A stretch of DNA of 64,000 nt from Chromobacterium alticapitis (GTDB taxonomy: Bacteria > Pseudomonadota > Gammaproteobacteria > Burkholderiales > Chromobacteriaceae). The notes under the pieces were generated by a model. It searched no databases, had not been told where the DNA came from, and saw only the letters and a program-made list of their open reading frames with translations. Shown piece by piece: positions 27,732 to 35,397 of this stretch; within the stretch, counting starts at the first letter, position 1; each line of letters starts with the position of its first letter. Where the stretch lies: positions 66,109-130,108 of the forward strand of contig NZ_PQWB01000012.1 in NCBI RefSeq assembly GCF_002924365.1. Reading direction: 5' to 3'. The position numbers were made by a program, and so were the translations under genes.

Positions 27732-28508
27732 TTACTGCTGGATCTGGGACTTGGCTTTCAGTTCGCCCACGTATTTCTCGACGCGGGCGCCCATCACGCG
27801 CTGGGTCAGCTGCGGACGGATGTCGTCAAGCTTGGGCACGTTGCGCTCGGTGCGCACGTCGTCCAGCTTGATCACGTGCCAGCCATATTCGGTCTTCACC
27901 GGTTGGGCAGTCACTTCGCCCTTGGCCAGTTTGGCCATGGCTTCGGAGAACGGCGCGACGAAGGTGCCGGCTTCCTGCCAGCCCAGGTCGCCGCCATTGG
28001 CCTTGCTGCCCGGGTCCATGGACTTTTCCTTGGCCAGCTTGTCGAAGGACTTGCCCTTCTTCAGCGAGTCGATCACGGACTTGGCTTCGGCTTCGGACTT
28101 CACCAGGATGTGGCGGGCATGGTACTGCTTGGTTTCCGGCACCGAGGCCACCAGCTTGTCGTATTCAGCCTTCAGGTCGGCGTCGCTGATCGGGTTAGCC
28201 TTCTCGAAATCCTTGATCAGACGGTTGGCCAGCGCCATGGCTTGCATATTGGCCAGTTCGGCGGCGAATTCCGGCGACTTGTCCATGCCCTTTTTCACGG
28301 CTTCCTGGCGCAGCACCTCGGCGGTCACCAGTTGGTCCTTGATCTGGTCGCGGGCCTGCGGCGTGATGTTCTGGCCCTGGGCTTCCATCATCTTGGTCAC
28401 GGCCTCGATGCGGGCGTCGGAAATTTGCTGGCCGTTCACGGTCGGGCCGGCGATGGCGCTGCCGGCGAAGGCGGCAACGAGGGCGGTATGCAGCAGGATC
28501 TTACGCAT
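27732..28508 (-). CDS. Exported parvulin-type peptidyl-prolyl isomerase
   Basis: 258 residues with a Sec signal (AIAG cleavage near residue 20), an N-terminal helical SurA-N-like region and a PpiC domain (about 125-225) with the pattern ARHILVKSEAEAKSVIDSLKKGKSFDKLAKEKSMDPGSKANGGDLGW. It would assist folding of periplasmic or outer-membrane proteins. It lies 32 bases after a close paralogue in the same direction, so the pair probably arose by tandem duplication and is co-transcribed. Confidence 0.92.
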   Translation of the reverse strand: MRKILLHTALVAAFAGSAIAGPTVNGQQISDARIEAVTKMMEAQGQNITPQARDQIKDQLVTAEVLRQEAVKKGMDKSPEFAAELANMQAMALANRLIKDFEKANPISDADLKAEYDKLVASVPETKQYHARHILVKSEAEAKSVIDSLKKGKSFDKLAKEKSMDPGSKANGGDLGWQEAGTFVAPFSEAMAKLAKGEVTAQPVKTEYGWHVIKLDDVRTERNVPKLDDIRPQLTQRVMGARVEKYVGELKAKSQIQQ

Positions 28509-28540
28509 TTTGTTTTATTCCTGGTTCGTATTCGGGGGAG

Positions 28541-29329
28541 TTACTGGATTTTGCTCTTGGCGCGCAGATCTTCCACGGCCTTGGCAATGGCTTCTTCCTG
28601 CAATTGGCGGCCGATTTGCGGCTTGGCCTCATCCAGTGACGGCACTTGCGCGTCGCGGATGTCGGCTACCTTGAACACATGCCAGCCCAGTTGGGACTGG
28701 AAGGGCTGGCTGCTGACCTGGCCCTTGGGGATGGCCTTCAGCGCCTCGGCTAGCTTGGGTTCCATGCGAGCCAGATTGCCCCAGCCCATGTCGCCGCCGG
28801 TCTGTTTGGCGTTCGGGTCTACCGAACGGGTCTTGGCCAGTTCTTCGAACTTGCCGCCCTTCTTCAGTTGGGCGATCAGCTTCTGCGCATCGGCCTGGCT
28901 GGACAGCGTGATCTGATAGGCGTGGATTTCCTTGGTGCCGGCAAACTTGGCGACTTCCTGGTCGTAGCGGGCCTTGATCTGGGCGTCGCCCACGCCGGCT
29001 TTCTCGGCGATGTCGGCGAACAGCGCCTCGCGCAGCATTTCGGAGCGGACTTCGTCCATGCGCTTGGCGAAGGCGGGCTGCTTGTCCAGGCCGCGGCGCG
29101 CGGCTTCCTGCAGGATGACCTGGCGGCTGATCAGCGAGGTTTTGAGCTGTTCGCGCAATTCCGGCGAGTCCTGGACCCGGCCGCCATTGCTTTGCACCAC
29201 ATTGGCGACGGCCGCGTCGAGTTCGGACTTGTCGATGGCGACGCCGTTGACCACGGCGACCGATTCGGCGACGGCGGGCAGGCTGATGGAGGCTGCCAGC
29301 AGCAGCGCGGCGATACGGGAATGCTTCAT
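28541..29329 (-). CDS. Exported parvulin-type peptidyl-prolyl isomerase (paralogue)
   Basis: 262 residues, signal peptide with AVA cleavage near residue 21, helical N-terminal region with VVNGVAIDKSELD, and a PpiC domain with the pattern IHAYQITLSSQADAQKLIAQLKKGGKFEELAKTRSVDPNAKQTGGDMGWGNL. It resembles the following gene along its whole length, except that the rotamase strand HIL is replaced by YQITL. It begins 19 bases after the bolA-like gene and is probably in the same operon. Confidence 0.92.
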   Translation of the reverse strand: MKHSRIAALLLAASISLPAVAESVAVVNGVAIDKSELDAAVANVVQSNGGRVQDSPELREQLKTSLISRQVILQEAARRGLDKQPAFAKRMDEVRSEMLREALFADIAEKAGVGDAQIKARYDQEVAKFAGTKEIHAYQITLSSQADAQKLIAQLKKGGKFEELAKTRSVDPNAKQTGGDMGWGNLARMEPKLAEALKAIPKGQVSSQPFQSQLGWHVFKVADIRDAQVPSLDEAKPQIGRQLQEEAIAKAVEDLRAKSKIQ

Positions 29330-29348
29330 GTTAGCCCTTTGTAGAAAT

Positions 29349-29615
29349 TCAGAGTTCTTCTGGGGTGAGCGCGCGGATGGCCAGCGCGTGCACGCGGCTG
29401 TTCATCAGCTCGCCCAGGGTTTGGTAGATCAGCCGGTGGCGCTGCACGCGGCTCAGTCCTGCGAAACGGGCGCTGACTATGGTCAGCGTGTAGTGGCCGC
29501 CGCCGCTCCTGGCGCCGGCGTGGCCGGCGTGCAGGGCGCTGTCGTCCTGGATGTCCAGATGCTCAGGCGCGAGCGCTTGCAGCGCCGCCTCCAGCAATCG
29601 CGGAGTATCGCTCAT
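29349..29615 (-). CDS. BolA-family protein
   Basis: 88 residues, typical BolA size. The pattern [41 protein letters not shown] and the [30 protein letters not shown] tail match BolA/IbaG proteins, including the conserved VHALAI stretch and the His used for Fe-S or heme coordination with monothiol glutaredoxins. The start overlaps the yciI stop as ATGA, so translation is coupled. Its position after yciB and yciI is common in beta- and gammaproteobacteria. Confidence 0.92.
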   Translation of the reverse strand: MSDTPRLLEAALQALAPEHLDIQDDSALHAGHAGARSGGGHYTLTIVSARFAGLSRVQRHRLIYQTLGELMNSRVHALAIRALTPEEL

Positions 29616-29914
29616 GCGGGAAACACCTGGCGGAACGGCTTGACCTCGACGCTGGCGTAAACGCCGGCTGCGCGGTAGGGATCGGCGTCGGCCCAGGCTT
29701 GCGCCTCGGCCAGCGACGGAAATTCGGCGACGATCAGGCTGCCGGAGAAGCCGGCAGGGCCCGGATCCACGCTGTCTATCGCCGGGAACGGGCCGGCCAG
29801 GGTCAGGCGGCCGGCGTCCTGCAGGGCTTGCAGCCGGGCCAGGTGGTCGGGACGGGCGGCGAGGCGCTTGTCCAGCGAGCCGGGCGCGTCTTGGGCGACG
29901 ATGGCGTACAGCAT
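29612..29914 (-). CDS. yciI: YciI-family protein
   Basis: 100 residues from the ATG at 29914. Ferredoxin-like YciI fold: [45 protein letters not shown], with the His/Asp pair of the family (RPDHL and DP near the end: [12 protein letters not shown]). Members act as small dimeric enzymes or domains of unknown substrate. It shares its first base with the stop of yciB and its stop overlaps the bolA start, an unusually tight three-gene set. Confidence 0.92.
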   Translation of the reverse strand: MLYAIVAQDAPGSLDKRLAARPDHLARLQALQDAGRLTLAGPFPAIDSVDPGPAGFSGSLIVAEFPSLAEAQAWADADPYRAAGVYASVEVKPFRQVFPA

Positions 29915-30447
29915 TATTTCTTTTCCTCGATGTACTTGGACAGGAACAGGCTCTGGGCGATCACGAACAGCAGCATCAGGCCCATGCCGCCGAACAGCTT
30001 GAAATTGACCCAGACGTCTTCGCTGAAGTGGTAGGCGACGAACAGGTTCAGCGCGCCCATGAAGGCGAAGAAGCCGCACCAAGCCCAAGTGAGCTTGCGC
30101 CATATGGCGTCCGGAAGGCTGATTTGCTGGCCCATCATCAGGCGCAGACCGTTCTTGCCGGCGAAGTCGCTGACCAGCAGGCCGCCGCCCATCACCCAAT
30201 ACAGCACGGTGGGTTTCCACATGATGAAGTGCTTGTCATGCAGCAGCAGCGTGGCGCCGCCCAGCACCACGATCAGCCCGAGGCTGATCCATTGCATGGT
30301 GTCCACCTTGCGGTGCTTGAGCCAGGCCCAGGCAACCATGACGACAGTGGCGGCGATGGCCACGCCGGTGGCGACGAACATGTCGCGCGTCAGCCAGTAG
30401 GCGCCGAAGAACAGCAGGACGGGGAGGAGGTCTGTAAAAAATTTCAT
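29914..30447 (-). CDS. yciB: Septation/intracellular membrane protein YciB (IspZ)
   Basis: 177 residues from the ATG at 30447, which begins [20 protein letters not shown], the canonical start; the longer frame adds a spurious 12 residues. Five or so transmembrane helices. The conserved [16 protein letters not shown] and [20 protein letters not shown] stretches identify YciB, an inner-membrane protein linked with cell envelope and septum synthesis. First gene of the yciB-yciI-bolA-parvulin run. Confidence 0.95.
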   Translation of the reverse strand: MKFFTDLLPVLLFFGAYWLTRDMFVATGVAIAATVVMVAWAWLKHRKVDTMQWISLGLIVVLGGATLLLHDKHFIMWKPTVLYWVMGGGLLVSDFAGKNGLRLMMGQQISLPDAIWRKLTWAWCGFFAFMGALNLFVAYHFSEDVWVNFKLFGGMGLMLLFVIAQSLFLSKYIEEKK

Positions 30448-30507
30448 GCGGATGATTATGCGGGCAGGCGCAGGCAGATTCAAGCCGCGCCGGGCCCTGC
30501 GGCAGGA

Positions 30508-31449
30508 TTAACGGTTAGTTTGTTTAACGACGCTGAGCGCGCTGGCCACCAGCCCGCCGACGTCGGCGACGTTGCTTGGCATGATAATGGTATTGTTTTC
30601 CTTGGCCAATTTGCCGAAGGCGGCGATGTATTGCTCGGCCACTTTCAGGTTGACCGCCTCCAGGCCGCCTTCGGTGCGGACGGCGCCGGCGATACGGTTG
30701 ATCGCGTCGGCTGTGGCGTCCGCCACCAAGCGGATGGCCTCGGCTTCGCCCTTGGCCTGGTTGATGGCTGCCTGCTTGCCGCCTTCGGAGTTGTTGATGG
30801 TGGCCTGCATCTCGCCCTGGGATTTCTGGATGGCGGCCTCGCGCGCGCCGGTGGCGAGGTTGATCTGCTCCACTTTCAAACCTTCGGACTGGGCGATGCG
30901 GGCGCGCTTTTCTCGTTCGGCGGTGATCTGGGCCTGCATGGCGTGCAGGATGTCCTGCGGCGGCACCAGGTCCTTGATTTCATAACGCAGCACCTTGACG
31001 CCCCAGTTGATGGCGGCTTCGTCCAGCGAGGCCACCACGCTGCGGTTGATGTCGTCGCGCTCCTCGAAGGTCTTGTCCAGCTCCAGCTTGCCTATCACCG
31101 AGCGCAGCGTGGTCTGCGATAGCTGGGTGATGGCGACGATGTAGTTGCTGGTGCCGTAGGAGGCCAGCTTGGCGTCGGTCACCTGGAAGTACAGGATGCC
31201 GTCCACCTTGAGCTGGGTGTTGTCGCGGGTGATGCAGATCTGGCTGGGCACGTCCAGCGGGATTTCCTTCAGGCTGTGCTTGTAGGCGATGCGGTCGATG
31301 AAGGGCGTGATGATGTTGAGGCCGGGCGTCAGCGTGGCGTGGTAGCGGCCCAGCCGCTCCACGATGTAGGCGTGCTGCTGCGGCACCACGGCCAGCGATT
31401 TGAAGATGAAAACGACGACAGCCAGAAACAGAATCAGGGCAATTTCCAT
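30508..31449 (-). CDS. SPFH/band-7 membrane protein (QmcA/stomatin-like)
   Basis: 313 residues. One N-terminal membrane helix (ALILFLAVVVFIFKSLAVV) then the band-7 domain (VPQQHAYIVERLGRYHATLTPGLNIITPFID) and a coiled-coil region rich in Ala/Glu (AREAAIQKSQGEMQATINNSEGGKQAAINQAKGEAEAIRLVADA). It is expected to scaffold membrane microdomains. The partner NfeD gene lies directly upstream (10 bases), the usual pairing of these families. Confidence 0.94.
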   Translation of the reverse strand: MEIALILFLAVVVFIFKSLAVVPQQHAYIVERLGRYHATLTPGLNIITPFIDRIAYKHSLKEIPLDVPSQICITRDNTQLKVDGILYFQVTDAKLASYGTSNYIVAITQLSQTTLRSVIGKLELDKTFEERDDINRSVVASLDEAAINWGVKVLRYEIKDLVPPQDILHAMQAQITAEREKRARIAQSEGLKVEQINLATGAREAAIQKSQGEMQATINNSEGGKQAAINQAKGEAEAIRLVADATADAINRIAGAVRTEGGLEAVNLKVAEQYIAAFGKLAKENNTIIMPSNVADVGGLVASALSVVKQTNR

Positions 31450-31458
31450 GGTGGGCTC

Positions 31459-31884
31459 TTATTCGGGTTGTTTTGACGCGATTTTGAACAGATTGCCTTG
31501 GCGGCCGGCGATGTAGGCGCTGTCGCCGGCTTGCAGGGCGGTGTCCAGCAGCTCGGCATCCCATTCCGCGCCGCGGTAGTGGATGCGGGCGCGGCCGGGC
31601 GCGGTCAGCGCCAGGATTTCCACCTGGCGGCCCCAGTCCGGATCATCCTGTTGCTGGGGAGGCTTTGCCATGCGCCGCCTGCGCTGGCGCACCAGCAGCA
31701 CGCCGCCGATTCCGCTGAAACTGGCCAGCAGCCACTGCCAGGGTTCGGGCGCGCCCAGCCAGGCGGCGAGTCCGCCGCAGGCCATGGCCAGCGAGACCAC
31801 CAGCAGATAGAAGGTGCCGGACATGAATTCGAGGATCAGCGCGACGAGCGCGCTGCCCAGCCAGAAGGTGAGCGCTTGCGACAT
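31459..31884 (-). CDS. NfeD-like membrane protein
   Basis: 141 residues. Two to three N-terminal hydrophobic segments (ALTFWLGSALVALILEFMSGTFYLLVVSLAMACGGLAAWLG) followed by a cytoplasmic linker rich in Arg and Gln and a C-terminal OB-like NfeD domain (LALTAPGRARIHYRGAEWDAELLDTALQAGDSAYIAGRQGNLFKI). The short NfeD form partners with SPFH proteins; the neighbouring gene is such a protein. Confidence 0.93.
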   Translation of the reverse strand: MSQALTFWLGSALVALILEFMSGTFYLLVVSLAMACGGLAAWLGAPEPWQWLLASFSGIGGVLLVRQRRRRMAKPPQQQDDPDWGRQVEILALTAPGRARIHYRGAEWDAELLDTALQAGDSAYIAGRQGNLFKIASKQPE

Positions 31885-31981
31885 GAAATTCCCGCGTTGA
31901 CGGCATGACGGCTATTGTCCGGCCATTTGCCTGAAATGACAACGAGCTGCGTCTTGGCCGCAACCTGATCGGCGCGCGGGC

Positions 31982-32110
31982 TCAGACGTGGTCGCGGTCA
32001 GGCAGGTAGTGCGACAGATGGATGGCGTCTTCGCTCTCCAGCCAGCACTTCCTGATGAACAAGCACAGGCCGGCGACGATCAGCGCGGAAGACAGCAGCA
32101 GGGTTTTCAT
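31982..32110 (-). CDS. 42-residue small membrane protein
   Basis: A short ORF not usually called: ATG at 32110 with GGAG seven bases upstream, stop at 31982. It has one hydrophobic segment (KTLLLSSALIVAGLCLFI) at the N-terminus followed by a charged tail (RKCWLESEDAIHLSHYLPDRD). It reads in the same direction as the NfeD-SPFH pair and ends 97 bases before NfeD. No family recognised; the ribosome site and membrane segment support it. Confidence 0.45.
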   Translation of the reverse strand: MKTLLLSSALIVAGLCLFIRKCWLESEDAIHLSHYLPDRDHV

Positions 32111-32212
32111 GGCTATGCTCCATGGTTTCCGCTTTCAGTCTAGACCGTCGCTGGGCGCTTCGCGCGCGGCGGCGTACAATGCCCGCCCGTTTCAGACCGC
32201 AGGATGCGAAAA

Positions 32213-32800
32213 ATGTTCCAGCTCGAAGAAAAAGCCTGCGCCGAAGTGGACATCCGCAAGAGCCGTTTCATCGGCATCGTGCAGCCGGCAGCCAGCCGCG
32301 CGCAGGCGCTGGCTGCGCTGGCCGAGATCCGGCAGCGCTGGCCGGATGCCCGCCATTATTGCGCCGTGCTGCTGTGCGCCAGCGACTCCATGCTGGATGA
32401 CGACGGCGAACCGTCGGGCACGGCGGCCAAGCCGATGTATAACGTATTGCAGCATCGCGAAATCGCCAATGTGCTGGCCGTGGTGGTGCGCTATTTCGGC
32501 GGCGTCAAGCTGGGTGCGGGCGGGCTGGTCAGGGCCTACACTCAAGCTGTCAACGCCGCGTTGGAGGAGGCCAGGCTGGTTCCGGTGCTCAGGCTGCGCC
32601 GCTTGCGGCTGGGCGTGGATTTCGCCGGCGAGGCGAGGCTGCGCAGGCTATGTCAGGAGAAGGGCGCGACTGTGGTGGAGCAGCGCTACGCGGACAAGGC
32701 CTGGCTGACGGTGGAAATGCCGGAGGCGGACCTCGCCGCGAGGCTGGCGGAACTGGTCGACGGCATGGCCGGCGCGCTGGAAACGGCGTCGGACGATTGA
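32213..32800 (+). CDS. IMPACT/YigZ-family protein
   Basis: 195 residues from the ATG at 32213, which is better spaced from AGGA than the ATG at 32204. N-terminal IMPACT domain with the conserved KSRFIGIVQPA, ARHYCAVLL, DDDGEPSGTA and VVVRYFGGVKLGAGGLVRAY segments; the C-terminal part is the DUF1949-like domain. Bacterial members are linked to translation under stress, but their precise role is unclear. The DHH gene follows after 30 bases. Confidence 0.92.
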   Translation: MFQLEEKACAEVDIRKSRFIGIVQPAASRAQALAALAEIRQRWPDARHYCAVLLCASDSMLDDDGEPSGTAAKPMYNVLQHREIANVLAVVVRYFGGVKLGAGGLVRAYTQAVNAALEEARLVPVLRLRRLRLGVDFAGEARLRRLCQEKGATVVEQRYADKAWLTVEMPEADLAARLAELVDGMAGALETASDD

Positions 32801-32830
32801 GCGGCAAGGTGAATCGGGAGGGCTGGCGGA

Positions 32831-33763
32831 ATGACGCAGAAACAATACAGGCTGGTCACGCGCAGCGACTTCGATGGCTTGGTGTGCGCGGTATTGCTGA
32901 ACGAGCTGGGCTTGATCCGGGAGGTGCAGTTCGCCCACCCCAAGGACATGCAGGACGGCAAGGTGGAGATCAGCGGCGACGACATCACCACCAATCTGCC
33001 CTATGTGGCCAAAGCCCACCTGGTGTTTGATCACCACTTGTCAGAGACGCTGCGCAACGCGACGGACGCCGACAACTACGTGATAGACCCGCGCGCGCCG
33101 TCGGCGGCCCGCGTGGTGTACAACCACTATGGCGGCAAGCAGACCTTTCCCGACATCAGCGACGAAATGATGGAGGCGGTGGACAAGGCGGACTCCGCCC
33201 AGTTCAGCATCGAGGAAATCTTGAACCCCAAGGGCTGGGTGCTGTTGAATTATCTGATGGACGCGCGCACTGGCCTAGGGCGCTTCCGCGAGTTCCGCGT
33301 TGGCAACTTCCAGCTGATGATGGACCTGATAGGCTACTGCCGGAACCATTCCATCGATGAAGTCCTCAGCCTGGCGGACGTGCAGGAGCGGGTGGGGCTG
33401 TACCGCGAGCATGAAACCGAGGCCAAGGCGCAGATTCTGCGCTGCGCCAGGGTGCACGGCAATGTGGTGGTGCTGAACCTGCAGCGCGAGGACATCATCC
33501 ACCCGACCAACCGCTTCATGGTGTATGCCTTGTTCCCGGACTGCAATGTATCCATCCACGTGATGTGGGGATTGAACAAGCAAAACACTGTGTTCGCAGT
33601 GGGCAAATCCATCGTCAATCGCAGCTCGCACAGCAATATCGGGGCCTTGATGCTGCAGTATGGCGGCGGCGGCCATGAAGCTGCCGGCACCTGCCAGGTG
33701 CCGCACGATCAGGCCGACGACGTGCTGGACGAGCTGCTCGCCCGCATCCGCGGCCTGGGCTGA
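32831..33763 (+). CDS. DHH-family phosphoesterase
   Basis: 310 residues. Metal-binding DHH motif is at FDHHLSE near residue 67, an upstream RSDFDGLVCA motif supplies further Asp ligands, and a C-terminal DHHA1-like GGGGHEAAG near residue 281 ends the family pattern. Such enzymes split phosphoanhydride or phosphodiester bonds, for example in short RNA or linear dinucleotides (NrnA-like) or polyphosphate. Which one applies cannot be told from sequence alone. The next gene is convergent, 5 bases away. Confidence 0.88.
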   Translation: MTQKQYRLVTRSDFDGLVCAVLLNELGLIREVQFAHPKDMQDGKVEISGDDITTNLPYVAKAHLVFDHHLSETLRNATDADNYVIDPRAPSAARVVYNHYGGKQTFPDISDEMMEAVDKADSAQFSIEEILNPKGWVLLNYLMDARTGLGRFREFRVGNFQLMMDLIGYCRNHSIDEVLSLADVQERVGLYREHETEAKAQILRCARVHGNVVVLNLQREDIIHPTNRFMVYALFPDCNVSIHVMWGLNKQNTVFAVGKSIVNRSSHSNIGALMLQYGGGGHEAAGTCQVPHDQADDVLDELLARIRGLG

Positions 33764-33768
33764 GTCGT

Positions 33769-34428
33769 TTACAGCGCGCGGATCAGCTGCAGCGCTTGAT
33801 GCAGATCGCCGCACACCGCCAGCGCGGCGGCGCGGTCGTCGTCCGTGGGCTGCAGCAGATCCGGCACTAGGATGACGCGCGCGCCGGCGGCCACGCCGGC
33901 CTGCAGGCCCATGCGCGAATCCTCCAACACCAGGCAGCGCGCCGGATCGGCGCCAAGCTGGGAAGCCGCCGCCAGATAGACGTCCGGCGCGGGCTTGGCG
34001 CGGGCTACTTCGTCGCCGGCGACCGTGATTTCAAAAAACGCGCCCAGGCCGCTGCGGTCCAGCTTCAGATCGGCCTTGAGCCGCTGGGTGGATGTGGCCA
34101 CCGCGCGCGGGATGCCGCTTGCCTCGGCCCAGCGCAGCATTTCCATGATGCCGGCCTTCAGCGGAATGGGTTCGTGGCGCAGGATGTGCTGGTAATGCTT
34201 GTCCGAACCGCGCTGCAGGCGGTCCGCCGCCTCCTCGTCGCCCAGATACTCCGCCACGTAGCGGATGCACCCTTGGAATGACATGCCTACCATGGCGTCC
34301 AGCATTGCTTCCTGGATGTCGATTCCCAGCTCGGCGCCGGCGCGGCGCCAGGTCTCGTTGGAAAGCCGTTCCGTGTCCAGCATCAGGCCGTCCATGTCGA
34401 ACAGCAGGGCGTCGAAACTGCGTGGCAT
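33769..34428 (-). CDS. HAD-superfamily phosphatase/phosphomutase (beta-PGM-like)
   Basis: 219 residues from the ATG at 34428, preceded by AGAGGAG; the longer frame reaches back to 34635 but loses the ribosome site. Motif I FDMDGLMLDTE (nucleophile Asp near residue 9, acid/base Asp +2), a helical cap typical of subclass IA, motif II VATST, motif III K in ARAKPAPDVYLAA and motif IV LVLEDS. The substrate is probably a sugar phosphate. It is divergent from the ParA-like gene. Confidence 0.9.
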   Translation of the reverse strand: MPRSFDALLFDMDGLMLDTERLSNETWRRAGAELGIDIQEAMLDAMVGMSFQGCIRYVAEYLGDEEAADRLQRGSDKHYQHILRHEPIPLKAGIMEMLRWAEASGIPRAVATSTQRLKADLKLDRSGLGAFFEITVAGDEVARAKPAPDVYLAAASQLGADPARCLVLEDSRMGLQAGVAAGARVILVPDLLQPTDDDRAAALAVCGDLHQALQLIRAL

Positions 34429-34573
34429 TGCAACTCCTCTTGGGGCGTATGGTCTGTCTACAGGCGATTGTGCGGCCAGATGGCGGGAGCTGTCGAGCTG
34501 GACTGTCATGAAAAGGCCGGGGCTGCCATGGCTCTGGTATAGTGGCCGCATGCGGCAAAGAGGGGAGGGTGAT

Positions 34574-35221
34574 GTGCGGTCGGTATTGATAGCGAATCCC
34601 AAGGGAGGCAGCGGCAAGTCCACGCTGGCCACCAATCTGGCGGGCTATTTCGCGGCCAGCGGCAAGAAAGTGATGCTGGGCGATGTGGACAGGCAACAAA
34701 CCGCCTTGCACTGGCTGGGACAGCGCGACGCGGGCTTGCCGTCCATCTCGGGCTGGGAAGTGGAGCCCAATGAACCCAAACGGCCTCCCAAGGGAACGGA
34801 AGTGGTGGTGCTGGACAGCGCTGCCGGGCTGCGCGGCAAGAAGCTCAGCGCCTTGTTGTCGCAAGTGGGGCATGTGATCGTGCCCATTCAGCCGTCGCCG
34901 TTCGACATGTGGGCCAGCGAGGACTTCTTCGAGCAGATGTTGGAGGAAAAAACCATACGCAAGAACAAGGCCTTCATGGCGGTGGTGGGCATGCGGGTGG
35001 ACCCGCGCACCCGCTCTGCGCGCGAGTTGGAGCAGTTTCTGGCGCGGCATGACGTTCCGGTGCTGACTTGGCTGCGCGATACCCAGCTTTACGTGCAGGC
35101 GGCCGGCGCCGGCATGTCTTTGTTCGATTTGCAGGCCTCGCGCACGGCTCGGGACCGCGAAGCTTGGCAACCCATCTTGCGCTGGCTGGGCGAAGACCCG
35201 CAGGCCTGGTGCGACAAGTAA
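34574..35221 (+). CDS. ParA-like P-loop ATPase, orphan
   Basis: 215 residues from the GTG at 34574, preceded by GGGGAGG; the frame stays open to 34265 but that part is the antisense of the HAD gene. Deviant Walker A NPKGGSGKST near residue 7, switch I GDVDRQQTA near 34, and Walker B VVVLDSAAG near 70 match the ParA/MinD/CobQ group. No parB-like gene or parS-like repeats are nearby, so a chromosome or plasmid segregation role is not supported; orphan ParA proteins often position protein complexes. A leader RNA and guaC follow. Confidence 0.87.
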   Translation: MRSVLIANPKGGSGKSTLATNLAGYFAASGKKVMLGDVDRQQTALHWLGQRDAGLPSISGWEVEPNEPKRPPKGTEVVVLDSAAGLRGKKLSALLSQVGHVIVPIQPSPFDMWASEDFFEQMLEEKTIRKNKAFMAVVGMRVDPRTRSARELEQFLARHDVPVLTWLRDTQLYVQAAGAGMSLFDLQASRTARDREAWQPILRWLGEDPQAWCDK

Positions 35222-35238
35222 ATTCCAGTTCGAAACTC

Positions 35239-35267
35239 TTGACTTGAAGAAATAATGAGCGTAGCTT
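35239..35267 (+). promoter_or_regulatory. Candidate promoter of the guaC leader
   Basis: TTGACT at 35239-35244 and TAGCTT at 35262-35267 with a 17-base spacer would start transcription near 35274, just before the structured leader. The -10 is weak. Confidence 0.4.
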
Positions 35268-35282
35268 GATTACGTAACTGCG

Positions 35283-35365
35283 TGCGAGCCAAAGACGGCG
35301 TCGCAGGGGTAGCTGCAAATGGGAGCCTATATGGCTCCCGTCTTTGTTTGGGGCCCCTGTTTTTT
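35283..35365 (+). ncRNA. Candidate structured cis-regulatory leader of guaC
   Basis: Hairpin H1 (TGCGAGCC 35283-35290 / GGC-G-TCGCA 35297-35305) exposes a 6-base loop AAAGAC. Hairpin H2 (GGGAGCC 35321-35327 / GGCTCCC 35333-35339) is immediately followed by GTCTTT (35340-35345), the exact complement of that loop, giving a possible pseudoknot. CAGGGG (35304-35309) can alternatively pair with CCCCTG (35354-35359), which is followed by six T residues (35360-35365), an intrinsic-terminator form that competes with H1. This fits a riboswitch or attenuator, but no known class was recognised and the simplest alternative is a plain terminator of the ParA-like gene. Confidence 0.4.
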
Positions 35366-35397
35366 CGACTACCTCTTACGCTTTGGGAGCAACACGC

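Noticed and set aside
35350..35357. GGGGCCCC palindrome upstream of guaC as a hairpin
   Set aside because: It has no room for a loop; the useful pairing of CCCCTG is with CAGGGG further upstream.
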